From Alopecurus myosuroides (taxonomy: Eukaryota; Streptophyta; Magnoliopsida; Poales; Poaceae), in assembly GCA_028641055.1 (NCBI GenBank), contig CM054059.1, positions 46,388,477 through 46,452,476 of the forward strand: 64,000 bases of DNA, in the 5' to 3' direction. Below the pieces are notes generated by a model. It did not search any database and had not been told where the DNA came from. It saw only the letters and a list, made by a program, of their open reading frames with translations. The position numbers and the translations under genes were made by a program. Every line of letters begins with the position of its first letter. Positions within the stretch are counted from its first letter, which is position 1. Shown one piece after another: positions 54,470 through 64,000 of this stretch.

Positions 54470-54800
54470 ATCTACTTCTTTCCAAAAGTAGAATCCAATC
54501 GGGCTAGCCGTACCCGACTAGATCCATTCATTCTACGCTGCGCCCGATTATGGCCTCTCGAGTACGCTGAGCCCGAGCTGATCGACGCACCCACTGCCAG
54601 TCGGGGCAGGCCAAATTTTCTCGGCCTCGCCAGCCCGACAGCAATCCAGTCGGGTACGCCATACCCGATTATGGTTTTTTTATTTCCCTTTGTTTCTCCC
54701 GCCAGTTTCTCCCGCCCTTTTCTTCCCGGTAGCATCTCCCGCAGTTTTTTCCGCCACTTTCTCCCGCACGTTTTTCCCTCCATCATATCCAGAGGGTTCC
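54470..54800. other. GC-rich segment with quasi-palindromic motifs
   Basis: Several motifs of the type gtcgggtacgccatacccga (54653-54672) and cgggctagccgtacccg (54499-54515) read almost the same on both strands. Such motifs are common in subterminal regions of plant DNA transposons, but no end could be fixed. Confidence 0.3.
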
Positions 54801-54849
54801 TATATAAACTCCATGCATACTTTGTGATGCAAGTGTGTGTTGTGTGATC

Positions 54850-55735
54850 TGTGATGTGTAGTGAACTTGCCGGAGGCATTAGAGTGATCGCAGATAGTGG
54901 TAGTGGTGGTCTCGACGCATACAACTCATGGTGTATTCTATATCATGCGGCAAAAGGTTCTTGCGCTAATAGGAGAGAGAGTAGAGCTACAGTTAGCTTT
55001 ATGGAACTAATGACCTGTTGTGACCACGTAGTTGCTTTGGGAGAAAATTTAGCTAGATATAAGCTCCCGCCTAGAACCACCAATGAAATTAGGAATGAAC
55101 TATTGAGGTGACGTCATAAGTGGTCCAGAGTAGTTGAGCTAAAAAAAGATTGAGTCGGCTCTTCGGGGCTTGTATATCTCAACTACTAGTGATAAGATAC
55201 AATTTTCTCCCGATGCCTATGCACTTCATGTTGAGGTAATTTATTTACAAGTTTACATAATGTTCAAATGAATTTTCATTGTCCTGATTTAGGTTTGTCT
55301 TTTATTCTCAATATGCAGCACTGGCCTGCGGACGCAGAGTTTCTGAACAAAAAGATCAACCGCTATGGATGGATGAGTATACTGTTTGGGTCATGTCCAA
55401 GGGGGTTTCCGGAGTCCAACATACACGCTGAGTGGATCTTGAGGACAACATCGGAGGGGAAGAGTGGTGACGCCTCAAAGGGGAAGAGTGGCGGGACATC
55501 AAAGGGGAAGAGTACTGACGCATTGAAGGGGAAGAGTGTTGCCGCATCGAAGGAGAAGAGTGTTGCCGCATCGAAGACAACTGCTGATGAGGACAGTGAC
55601 ATTGACTTTATGCCGAGAAGTCGAGCATGTTTAAGAGTATGTGTAAGAGTGCAGGTTTATCTAAATCTGTTGATGATAAAAATAGTGATGACGACTTCAT
55701 GCCTCCATCACGATCACGTGGGAGAGTGAAGTGAG
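54850..55735 (+). CDS. Unidentified small gene with 8-residue repeats
   Basis: A TATA-like cctatataaac at 54800 precedes an open stretch (54851-55111) reading ATVSFMELMTCCDHVVALGE and LARYKLPPRTTNEIRNELL. After a possible intron (acceptor aatatgcag near 55318) a second stretch reads HWPADAEFLNKKINRYGW and then five 8-residue repeats (GKSGDASK type, about 55454-55573). An acidic DEDSDIDFMPRSR follows, and after a shift a near copy of that motif, DKNSDDDFMPPSRSRGR, ends at a stop near 55730. The family was not recognised. Exon joins are not certain and at least one frame break exists, so it may be a transposon accessory gene or a pseudogene. Confidence 0.35.
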
Positions 55736-57700
55736 GTCGTCGTGTTTAATTAGTTATCGCTATGCGTCTTTTATTATTTCAAGTTGTAGTGAGTTGCATG
55801 TTAATTTATTTTCGGTCTTGCGAAGTGAAGTCGTCGAGTTTAATCTATAATATCTAAATGGGAGCAACCCACTAAGTTGATTTCTCTCAACATGCAGGAG
55901 GTACACATCAGCAATCATACGATTGGTCCACGTCATCCTCTCTCTGTTTATGTTTGCTCTATCCAGTTTTTTTGGCCATGTCCGACAGATCTGGGCATTG
56001 ATTAGCAAGCAGCCCAGCCCACCCATTGCCATATTTGGCTGCAAATTTTTTGAACCCACGTCATCATGCCCCCACACGTTTTGCTCTTTAGTTTCTATAC
56101 GTATACTAGACTAGAGTACTGTCGACACACATGGTTTTCTATCGTCTTCTACGGCGTCTCATCGCTTCCTCTTCCAACTACAACTACCCATATTTCACCC
56201 AGCCTGCTTGGCTTCGGCTCCACTATCACAATTGTCCACAAGAAACTGAACATGCATTGATGCGGAAGAAAGGAAGGGTGAAAGCCCAGCAATCGCTGTT
56301 AGCCTCTAAATACCTTCCTCTGTGTTACGAGTGAGTCCTCCTCCTGCTGCTTTAGAATACCCGTCCCTGATTTTAGTGGACTTGGCCACCAACGGGGCTG
56401 GACAAGGCGAATTTGGAGTCCGGGCTGAAACTATTGATGACGCGGCGGCTCTAGGTCGTTCTGGACGCGCGCTTCTGCGGCCGAGCCTGTGGAACTCTCT
56501 AATGGTGTCTCCAACGGGAAGAACACCATCTGCATAAAGGACAAGTGCCCCTAACACTCTTGATGCGCCTCGCAGCTTTAACCCCACACGTTCCTGATTC
56601 ATCCATGGTTGTATGGCTCGATTTCAGATCCTCCTACTATCTTTCTACTTCGCCCGGAGAGTATTCAGCAGGATTGTTGTTTGTTTTCTTCCATGTCTGG
56701 TGTAAATATGTTCATATGTAATTGAATGGCATGTCATTTGCCACCCCATGATGCATGCTAATTGGTTGCTCCTCTAGATCGTTAACTCTTTGATCTGATT
56801 CCCAATTTTTGTGCTGCAAATAAATTAGTCGTTGAATGTATGAATAACACCAAAAAAAACTAAGTACATCAGATTGTCAAAGACATCATTCATCACTGCA
56901 AAACAATCCCACTGATTCCTCAGGGCAGCAGCCTCGGCTTCACCAGAGATCATGAAGCTCGGTTATGCAGGTTAGTTCATTCTCAAACAGCTCCCAGTAT
57001 TTTTCTCAACGTTTCTTCTTATTTTTGGTTTCTAAAATTTTACTCTTATTTCGGTTTCTTGCAAGGCTTCCAAGCACAGCCCAGGTAAGTAACAAAACTG
57101 TTGTCTTTCTGTACCTGTAATCCAAAATACAAGCCGCATGTTGAAAAAAATACCATACATCAGCTAGCTACATGGTAATTTACCCTATGTAATATACTTA
57201 TCTCATTATATATCGCTTGCTGATTTTAATTTCTAATTAGTTATTTTTGAAATACATGGTTTTGAAGGCAGGGTACAATATGCAGTTGTAAACCTTTGTT
57301 CCTCTCTTACTGTTGTGTATGTCCATTACTGCTCTCAGTTTGCTCATGTCTTGTGCTTAATTAGTGACTCGATAACCAGGTGAATATAATTATCTCCTTT
57401 GAAGTCGCCATAAGCCAACCGAGTGTACTAGACTTATTTGAATGCTCTTATAAAAAAAACCGAAGAGGGACATGAATGTAACAATAGTTTAATTGTTTGT
57501 AAGTTTCTAAAATTAATTTCTTCAACATGTGGATGTGAATATCAGGATTTGCATTGATCTCTACATGTCATACTTCATGTTCTTTTTGTATGATGTAACC
57601 CTTTTCTTGAAACCTTTCATCATACTTTTTGCTCTTTAATTGTCATATTTTCTTTCTTTTCATCTGATATACATTTTTCCATCAAACTGGAGAATTAAAA
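55736..57700. other. Probable Helitron interior with short gene-like fragments
   Basis: A GC-richer stretch at 56330-56600 is open on both strands (98 codons minus, 71 codons plus) but was not identified. Elsewhere the sequence is AT-rich and intron-like. A tctatacgtatacta motif near 56095 could be the 5' end of the Helitron that ends at 57735; this is a guess. Confidence 0.3.
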
Positions 57701-57706
57701 AAATGT

Positions 57707-57735
57707 CCCGTAGCAATGCGCGGGGTATTATCTAG
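57707..57735 (+). mobile_element. Helitron-like 3' terminus
   Basis: cccgtagcaatgcgcgggg is the GC hairpin of grass Helitron 3' ends, followed by tattat and terminal CTAG (57732-57735), then T. It is very similar in form to 44469-44497. Confidence 0.55.
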
Positions 57736-57744
57736 TTAGTTAAA

Positions 57745-57900
57745 TATGTTCGGCACAAACTAATATACGCATATGTCTCATACATAGAATAAATATATGC
57801 CTCGTACATAACTAAATAAACATATGTGTCATACATAGAATACAAATACGTCTCATACATAAGTAGATAAACATACGTCTCATACATAAGTAGATAGTCA
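57745..57900. repeat. Minisatellite near one end of the MULE
   Basis: Repeated catatgtctcatacata-like units (taagtagataaacatacgtc and variants), four to five degenerate copies. Confidence 0.5.
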
Positions 57901-58239
57901 TGTCTCTGGTGACAGATAAAATCATCAACACCGACGTCTGTCTTGGCGAGGCGGAGGCGGTGGTCGAGCATCAGGATGCGTCCAGGCTAACGTGTCAGGA
58001 TACCGAACTTGACGCATCGGAATCAAGGATCTGGACTCGTCGTACTGTGTATCCGGGGTGGGACCTAGTGGAGGAGTGTGCAAGATGTAGCCGAACCACT
58101 CGTCATACTAGGACATGGGAGCCTCCTGACTGTGGGCGGCATCGTGTTCACTACTCCACGAGGACCCGGCCATGGGCATAGAGGCCTGACCTCCATAGAC
58201 TACTGAAGTTGATCATATAAAAAGTGCATAAATAGTTAA

Positions 58240-60500
58240 TCCCATTGGATGTTGAGATGAAGAGTATGTGAACATAAATACCATGTGGCTGCTGTGGGTG
58301 TGGATGGAAAAGGTGGCCCACTATGGCTCCATGTGGATGTTGTGGGTGTGGCTGGAAAAGGTGGCCCGCCGTGGGACCCTGTGGATGAATCAGGAAGCCG
58401 GACGTGGGACCCTGCTGGTGCTGCCACGCCGAACTGTCGCCCTAGTAAGGAGGCGGTGACCTAGGTGTCTGCTCCTGCTGCTGCCACGCCGAACTAGCCG
58501 CCTGGTTAGGCGATGGTGGCCTGGGTGATGGCCTCGGTGATGGCCGCGGTGACGGCTGCGGGGAGAGAGGTGGACGCGGCTCGTGCCGCTTCTGTGTGGA
58601 CCTATGTTGATGTGTCGCGGGACGCGGGGGGCTGTGTATTACCTGCCGGGTCACAACGTCCAACCTGCGGGTGCACGTGATATTCCGGTAGATATCTTGT
58701 AGCTTCCTCTCTATGCGCTCGGCCCAGGTCACCAACTGAGGCGAGCGTGGTAGAAGATGTCCAGAAGACACTGAGCGTCCAAACTCCTGCACCTCGTCAT
58801 GAACGACAAGTGTCATGGCGTCTACAATTGTTGTTATTTTTAGTACTTGAGTATGAGATTGTACGTACAGTGACAAATGTTTGCGTAAGAAGAAGGATTA
58901 TTACCACGAGATGTCTGCTACCGGAAGTATCGTAGCCCGGGTACGTATCCCATGTAGCAGGGGCTGGTATCTGTTCCGGCTCAAGGTGTTCCACGATGCG
59001 TAGACTTGTCCCAGTCACGTAATTCTCAAGGTATTCATTGAATATGTCGATATCAAACACCCGAGACTCTTGTTAGAGTCGTGTCGTCGCTGTCTCCCAC
59101 TCTGTAACGTAGGGCTGAAGCCTCGTGAGCCAGTCTGCGACGGTCCATGTGGACCCCTTCCTAGTTGTCCTGAAATTGCAATGTAAATTCGCCAAGTAAT
59201 TAGTGCTTCAACGTGTAATATTGTGAAAAAGAATGGAACATTAATTAAATAGACGTACTTGTGAATTCTATTGGGCAGGGTTCCTCTGTCGGCGGAGGAT
59301 CGATCTGCTGGAGTAGACCGAACTGCCTCATAACCAGCTCTTGGGCCATCTCCTCAACGTAGATGTCGAACATGATCTTAGATTTCGTCTTCCAGTACGC
59401 CCGATCATTTGTGCGCAACCTAGATAGGTTGCCAGGGTATCTTGAGTGTGCGGCGTCATCTGTGTATGGCTGCCAAATGACGCCAGTGTACACGTTAAAC
59501 TGCTCGCTAAATGCCCAGTAGCATTTACTAACCTGATCATTAGCAAAACGTCTTTGCAACACGTAAGAAAAGCAAATATTATTATGGATCATAGTAGAAT
59601 TATACAGAAGATGCAATACGTTATAAGCATTGACATACTTTCCGATGTGTCCAGCATAAACCGAACGTAGGCATGTCGATGCGATTAACAATGTCGTCCA
59701 ACTCGTGAATAGGGAATCCCTTAATAGAAACAGCTGGTCGTCCAGTAGAGAATCTCTCCCAGGACCACAGCTGTAAGAATAAAGGACATCCCAGCAGGGC
59801 GGCCCCCTTCGTCACAAGCTGGCAAGCGTTGCACAAACCTCGGTACGTAGCCGCTAAGATCGCATAGCCCCAACTCCTCGGTGTGATGTCCTGAGGGCCT
59901 CGAGCGGAGGCGATGTGAAGTGCAATAGGAATGTAGCGCGCGCTAACGGTCCAGCCATGGTTATCAGTGAACATCACCTTTCCTAGAAGCCACAATACGT
60001 ATGTCTCCATTCTTCTAGTGCTCTGGGTATCATTCAGCTTGACAACCGAGAAACCAGCAAAACTTTTGTATCTGTATGCAAAAATTAAAATATGTTAGTA
60101 AATGGAACGACGCTAAGTATAATACACGAGAAATGTCAAATCACCTGAAAATTGAGCAACCAATCAAGTTTTGGTCCATGAGGGTCGCACAGAAATTCCA
60201 GATCTGGGACATATGGATAAAGACCGTGGAACCGCTCTGCAATGGCCACATCCTAATTAATCGGTGATTCCAACGGCCCTATGGCAGGGCCTGCCAGAGG
60301 TAGTCCGAGCAACATGGACACATTCTCCAGAGTAAGAGCCATCTCTCCCCATCGGAAGTGAAACATGTGCGTCGCCGGCCTCCAGCGGTCCACTAGGCAT
60401 GTGAGCAAAGAGGAGTCAATGGCTAGCAGTGTGGAGGCCTCAGTGGCCTCAACCAGTCGCGCGAAAGGTAAAAGACTATCCCATTTCAACCCGCATATCC
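58240..60500 (-). pseudogene. Plant mobile domain (aminotransferase-like) gene, transposon-borne
   Basis: Five exon-like pieces. The first (60489-60160) has the PMD core: LAIDSSLLTCLVDRWRP, FHFRWGEMALTLENVSMLLG, LPLAGPAIGP and, after an in-frame TAG at 60253-60255, HGLYPYVPDLEFL and DPHGPKLDWLL. The second (about 60075-59640) reads YVLWLLGKVMF, ARYIPIALHIAS, SWGYAILAATYRGLCNAC and PLFLQLWSWERF. The third (about 59530-59265) has YWAFSEQFNVYTGVIWQPY. The fourth (about 59170-58910) has WLTRLQPYV, a second nonsense codon (TAA for CAA near 59073) and FNEYLENYV. The last (58830-58442) ends in a proline-rich tail with SPRP repeats. Host PMD proteins (MAIN/MAIL1) help silence transposons; here the domain belongs to a transposon and is inactivated. 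Confidence 0.7.
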
Positions 60501-60759
60501 GAAATGAATATCAATTAAGGGCTCATAGGGATAAACACATACCTCTGAACACAAGAAGGGTGTATCCGCCAATTTTCCTTTCGAGTACGAGTTAGGAGAG
60601 GCTCGATCTTGCCAATCTCCTCCCATTTTCTCGCACGGTGCTTCTGATCAATGGCCTCACTAACAATCGGGCACCATCCATCCCTGTACAAATGAAGACA
60701 TAGTGCGCAAAATAGATATAGTTGCATAGTGAATACAAATGTAGTCATAATGACAAATG

Positions 60760-60960
60760 GAGATAGAGTTGCATAGTGAATACAAATTTAGACATAGTTC
60801 CATGCTGAATACAAATTTAAACATAGTTCCATACTTAAAAATAGTACCATACTCAACACAAATTTAAAAATAGTACCATACTCAACACAAATTTAAACAT
60901 AGTTCCATACTTAAAAATAGTACCATACTCAACACAAGTTTAAACATAGTTCCAAACCAT
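60760..60960. repeat. Minisatellite between PMD and transposase genes
   Basis: Degenerate repeats built from atagttccatactt and atagtaccatactcaacac with aaatttaaa, six or more half-units. Confidence 0.75.
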
Positions 60961-60981
60961 ATCATTCTGTGTGCGTTGACA

Positions 60982-63660
60982 CTATCGTCTACCTCTACCA
61001 GTACGCATTAGTCCTGGAGCTGGAATATACTGTCTTTCAGCATGGTTAACGGTGTTCAAGTTACCCATGGACCAAAATCCCATCAGCTCACCTGTCCAAA
61101 TATTAAGGACAAACTCTTTCAAGTAATATGGAGACACAAATGATATTGCATCCAACCCTATTTTCCCACAAGCAGCAAATACATGTGAGCACGGCAGGTG
61201 GAGCAACTTTGGTTTGTTGCACGTGCACTGGCATGTTGGTCTTACTTCATTACCTATCGTCACCTCATGTGTCCTCATCTCATTTGCACATCCGAACTTG
61301 TTGTTAGATAAGCGAGCTTCGAACCTTCTTTGTTGATTACCTATGAATATTACCTTGTGTGACCTAGATTTTTTCCTCTTGTCATTCATGTACTTCATAA
61401 TCTTTTCACAGTAACGTGTGTTTGGGTAGTGCAATATATGACTTTGAGCTCTTTCATGTCTTTCTCTAAAATACTTCACCATGCCATAGAAAATACCCTC
61501 AACGATAGCGGTAAGTGGCAAAGCCCAGTTTCCTCTTAACACAATGTTTCAGCCAGGTTGGTAGTCATGACATCATACCTTGCTCCATGTGTATCGTGCA
61601 GCAATGACCACCTCTATATAGGCTCGTGTTCTATCCACTGCTCGAATGTTTTGATCGTTCTACCAAGCCTTCTCCTAGTCAGTGGCGGCGCCAGGGGTCT
61701 TCAGCTGTCTTCAAACGAATACCCAAGTTTTGGAGAAACACAAAATTTTATTAACCCATTCGATCCCTATCGTATACAATTTTTTGTATCCAGGGTCTTC
61801 AGCTGTCTTCAAACGAGTACATGTTAGCCCATACGATAGGCAGCAGGGCCTAGCCCAGCACGTCCACGTTGTCGACCAGAAGTAGTTCCTGCACCCGCGC
61901 GCGCAGCCATCGACCCGAGTCCTCGACCTACTCCTCGCCTCCTCCACAACGGCCGCGACGGTGCTGGACCCAGACCCCGACCTCCTCTCCTCCATGGAGG
62001 ACGGTCCAGCCCCCATCGCATGCCGCCCGGCTGCCGGACCCGACCGCCTCCTCCCTCCTTGGCTCACCGCTACTCTACTGCCGCGCCGGGCCAGTGGCGG
62101 CTCCCCGACCTGTCCCTCCACCGCGGCACTGCTGCACCGTCGGCGCTGGAGCCGAACCACCTCCTCCACACCATGGCCCGACCACTACTTCTCCCTAGCG
62201 GCCATGTACAAGCCTACATCCCCTTTCCCGTCTCTAGTTTTGGTTTATCTGGTTTGATACGATTGCTATTTTTTTTTGACCGCCTGTTGCACTGTATTAG
62301 TAGTAGGCTAGTACCTTGTAGCAGTCTAGCAGATCTAGTTTATTACGTATATTTTTTGTTTTATTTATAATGTAGATGAAGAACGGAGACCAGGGCTGCG
62401 GCAGTAGCATATTCCGTCGCGGTAAAAAACTTCAAAAGCAAACAAGACAGATGCTACATCCAGACAGTTGCGCAATACATATCATGTTCAGGTCAAGAGC
62501 AATGCAGAACCCGAAGCAACCCCAGTTGTACAAGATGATGAAGCAATTGATGAAAATGATGAATAAATGGAAGCAGTCAAAAAATGCTCATATGTTGCAT
62601 CTAGAACAATTGTTTGCGTAAAATTATTATAGTTAGTAGTATAAAAAAAATGCTCATATGTTGCATCTAGAACAATTTTGTTTTTACCGTGAATACCCGG
62701 CCACTAAATCCTGGAGCCGCCACTACTCCTAGTATCAGGCGGGTCAAATCCTGGCAAGTCACACAGCCAACAGGTTCATCCTCGACGACCGCTGTTCCAG
62801 TTGCTAAATTTGCAGCTACTGCCTCTCCATGTACTGCTATCGCTGCTACTTGAGCTGTCCTCATGTCAACAACATGTCTCTGAGTGCACATATTAAGTCT
62901 AGCACGTATCAGATTGTACTTTTATTCTTGGTTCTGTTTGTAGAGTTTTTTGAATACATTCATCAGGTTTTTATTTCTGAACTGCGAGAAGAAATTAGCT
63001 CCCAGATGGCACATGCACCAACGAAACTGCAAGTCCTGCCATGGAGCTGGTTCATCAGGAATTGGGTTTTATAATGTCTTTATCGCACTGAGTATACATG
63101 CATGTCTGTCACGAAGGATGCACACATTTGACGTGTCCTTCGCAACCGCTATTTTCAGTTGCATGAAGAACCAAGTCAAACTGTCAATATTCTCGCTCTC
63201 CACGAAAGAAAATGCTAGCGGAACGACCAGATTGTTGTCTTCTGTACCGATGGCGGTCAGTATATTCCCCCTGTACTTGCATGTTAGAAATGTCCCATCG
63301 ACACAGATAACCGGCCGACGGTGGCAGAAAGCTTCGATGCAAACACCAAAAGAGAAAAACAGTCGATGCAACACCCTCACAGTTGGGAACTCAGGCATGA
63401 GAAAGTCTTGCATGTCGATATAGGTGCCTGGATTACGATCCTGGATTGTGTACATGAGCCTAACAATACAGTCAAATGCATCAAAGTACGAAACAAATCT
63501 GCTCTCAAGCGCCATGTGCTTAGCCCTCCAAGCCTTACCATATGAAATATGATACTGAAACTTCAGAAATACTTTACGCTGGATTGCCCTCACTTCCATT
63601 GCTTTTCTCTCCACTATCTTGGTGTAAAACAAGCAAGCAATAAACATGGATGAAAGGTTA
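60982..63660 (-). pseudogene. MURA-type transposase, split by a hAT insertion
   Basis: The N-terminal/catalytic part is 63647-63069: RPVICVDGTFLTCKYRGNI with the first catalytic Asp, then IGTEDNNLVVPLAFSFVES, SLTWFFMQL and ILRDRHACILSAI (second Asp region). It continues in other frames (to about 62730) through DLQFRWCMCHLGANFF and KNLMNVFKKLY. After the hAT element (61680-62725) it goes on with RTIKTFEQWIEHEP, LLHDTHGARYDVMTTNLAE, LPLTAIVEGIFYGMVKYF and a SWIM zinc finger, CQCTC plus LPCSHVFAAC (near 61190), to the stop at 60982. The enzyme would cut and join MULE ends in the nucleus. Several frameshifts and the insertion show it is dead. Confidence 0.8.
61680..62725. mobile_element. Non-autonomous hAT element inside the transposase gene
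   Basis: 1046 bp. Ends: cagtggcggcgccagg on the left and, as complement, tagtggcggctccagg on the right. Exact 8-bp target duplication ctcctagt at 61672-61679 and 62726-62733. Internal oddities: the segment after the left TIR (ccaggggtcttcagctgtct) recurs at 61792, and near the right end atgctcatatgttgcatcta recurs (62584 and 62649). The GC-rich middle has open frames without known domains; no transposase. Confidence 0.85.
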
Positions 63661-63668
63661 CCATGTGT

Positions 63669-64000
63669 TGGAACGCGTAGAGGTAAATGAAAACTTTTCT
63701 ACGCGGTACTTCCAAGACCTAGCCGAGGTAGAAGGCCACGAGGATTACCACTAGACGCGCGGTTGCGCATTATCGATGAAGCGCGTCGATGCAGTGTAGT
63801 CCCATGATCCGATCCAGCCGATCCAATCCCGCGAACGTCAAAGTGCTGAACGTACAACACCTCTGCCGGTATCTACACGTACGAGGAGGAGCTCCGAAGG
63901 CGGACTGCTAGGTCCGGTGCGACGGCTGGACGGAGTGGGGCTAGGGTTCCCAACGCATGGGAGTGGAATCACGTGCCTGCTGGGCAACCTGCGCCCATCT
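63669..64000. repeat. Start of a further dispersed repeat, cut by the window edge
   Basis: Begins tgttggaacgcgtagaggta and soon forms the inverted pair cgcgtaga / tctacgcg (63677-63684 and 63698-63705). This resembles the start of a family of Triticeae repeats beginning TGTTGGGGAACGTAG with a tttcctacg partner. Its type could not be settled. Confidence 0.4.

Larger units (their letters stand above)
57900..63660 (-). mobile_element. Mutator-like element carrying MURA and a plant mobile domain gene
   Basis: Two genes on the minus strand, in order MURA-type transposase (63650-60982) then a plant-mobile-domain (PMD) gene (about 60500-58240), with a minisatellite between them. Terminal inverted repeats were not found, so both edges are approximate. 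PMD genes riding on MULEs and other transposons are known in plants. Both genes are broken. Confidence 0.6.

Noticed and set aside
61869..62370. Overlapping 98-119 codon frames in the hAT element
   Set aside because: GC-rich low-complexity stretch, open in several frames at once, without hAT dimerisation or other transposase motifs.

Overview
The window looks like intergenic plus gene-island DNA from a large-genome grass, most likely a Triticeae species (wheat, Aegilops, barley or rye). The reasons are nested LTR retrotransposons with tRNA-Met and tRNA-Asp primer sites, several grass-type LINEs (reverse transcriptase plus zf-RVT), Stowaway-like MITEs, hAT, MULE and Helitron pieces, and a cluster of long intronless F-box/LRR/FBD genes of the kind that expands in grasses. 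The species call is inference; no single-copy marker gene was found.

Layout. 1-5091 is one end of a minus-strand LTR retrotransposon with an unusually long LTR of about 4.5 kb. 5092-7150 holds degraded LTR fragments. 7151-14785 is a nearly complete Gypsy-like element that has two LTRs, a tRNA-Asp-type primer site and a gag-protease reading frame but no recognisable reverse transcriptase. 15735-18672 is a minus-strand LINE that keeps its 5' part and lacks its 3' part. 18763-19437 is a small TIR element with an 8-bp target duplication. 19446-24060 is a graveyard of exon-like scraps (an MLO-like first exon, delta-1-pyrroline-5-carboxylate synthase exons) and LINE 3' stubs.

24659-48483 is the centre of interest. 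Three head-to-head pairs of F-box genes lie at 24659-27883, 31237-34512 and 45068-48483. Each pair has one member of subfamily alpha (products starting MKR...) and one of subfamily beta (products starting MASP...), with start codons about 210-310 bp apart. The third pair is the same module turned round. Pair 1 is dead in both genes; pairs 2 and 3 are open in both. A seventh F-box/FBD gene of another subfamily lies at 36801-38477. These proteins would act as substrate receptors of SCF ubiquitin ligases. Non-coding blocks between them are also duplicated (28850-29700 with 53640-54370; 35740-36190 with 52565-52800), so the locus grew by segmental duplication. LINEs have since entered at 40262-43190 and 49783-52500.

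52990-54135 is a long imperfect inverted repeat. 54470-57735 contains a small unidentified spliced reading frame with 8-residue repeats and a Helitron 3' end. 57900-63660 is a Mutator-like element on the minus strand that carries both a MURA-type transposase (with SWIM zinc finger) and a plant-mobile-domain gene. Its transposase has been split by a 1.05-kb hAT element with a perfect 8-bp target duplication. The last 330 bp are the start of another repeat that runs off the window.
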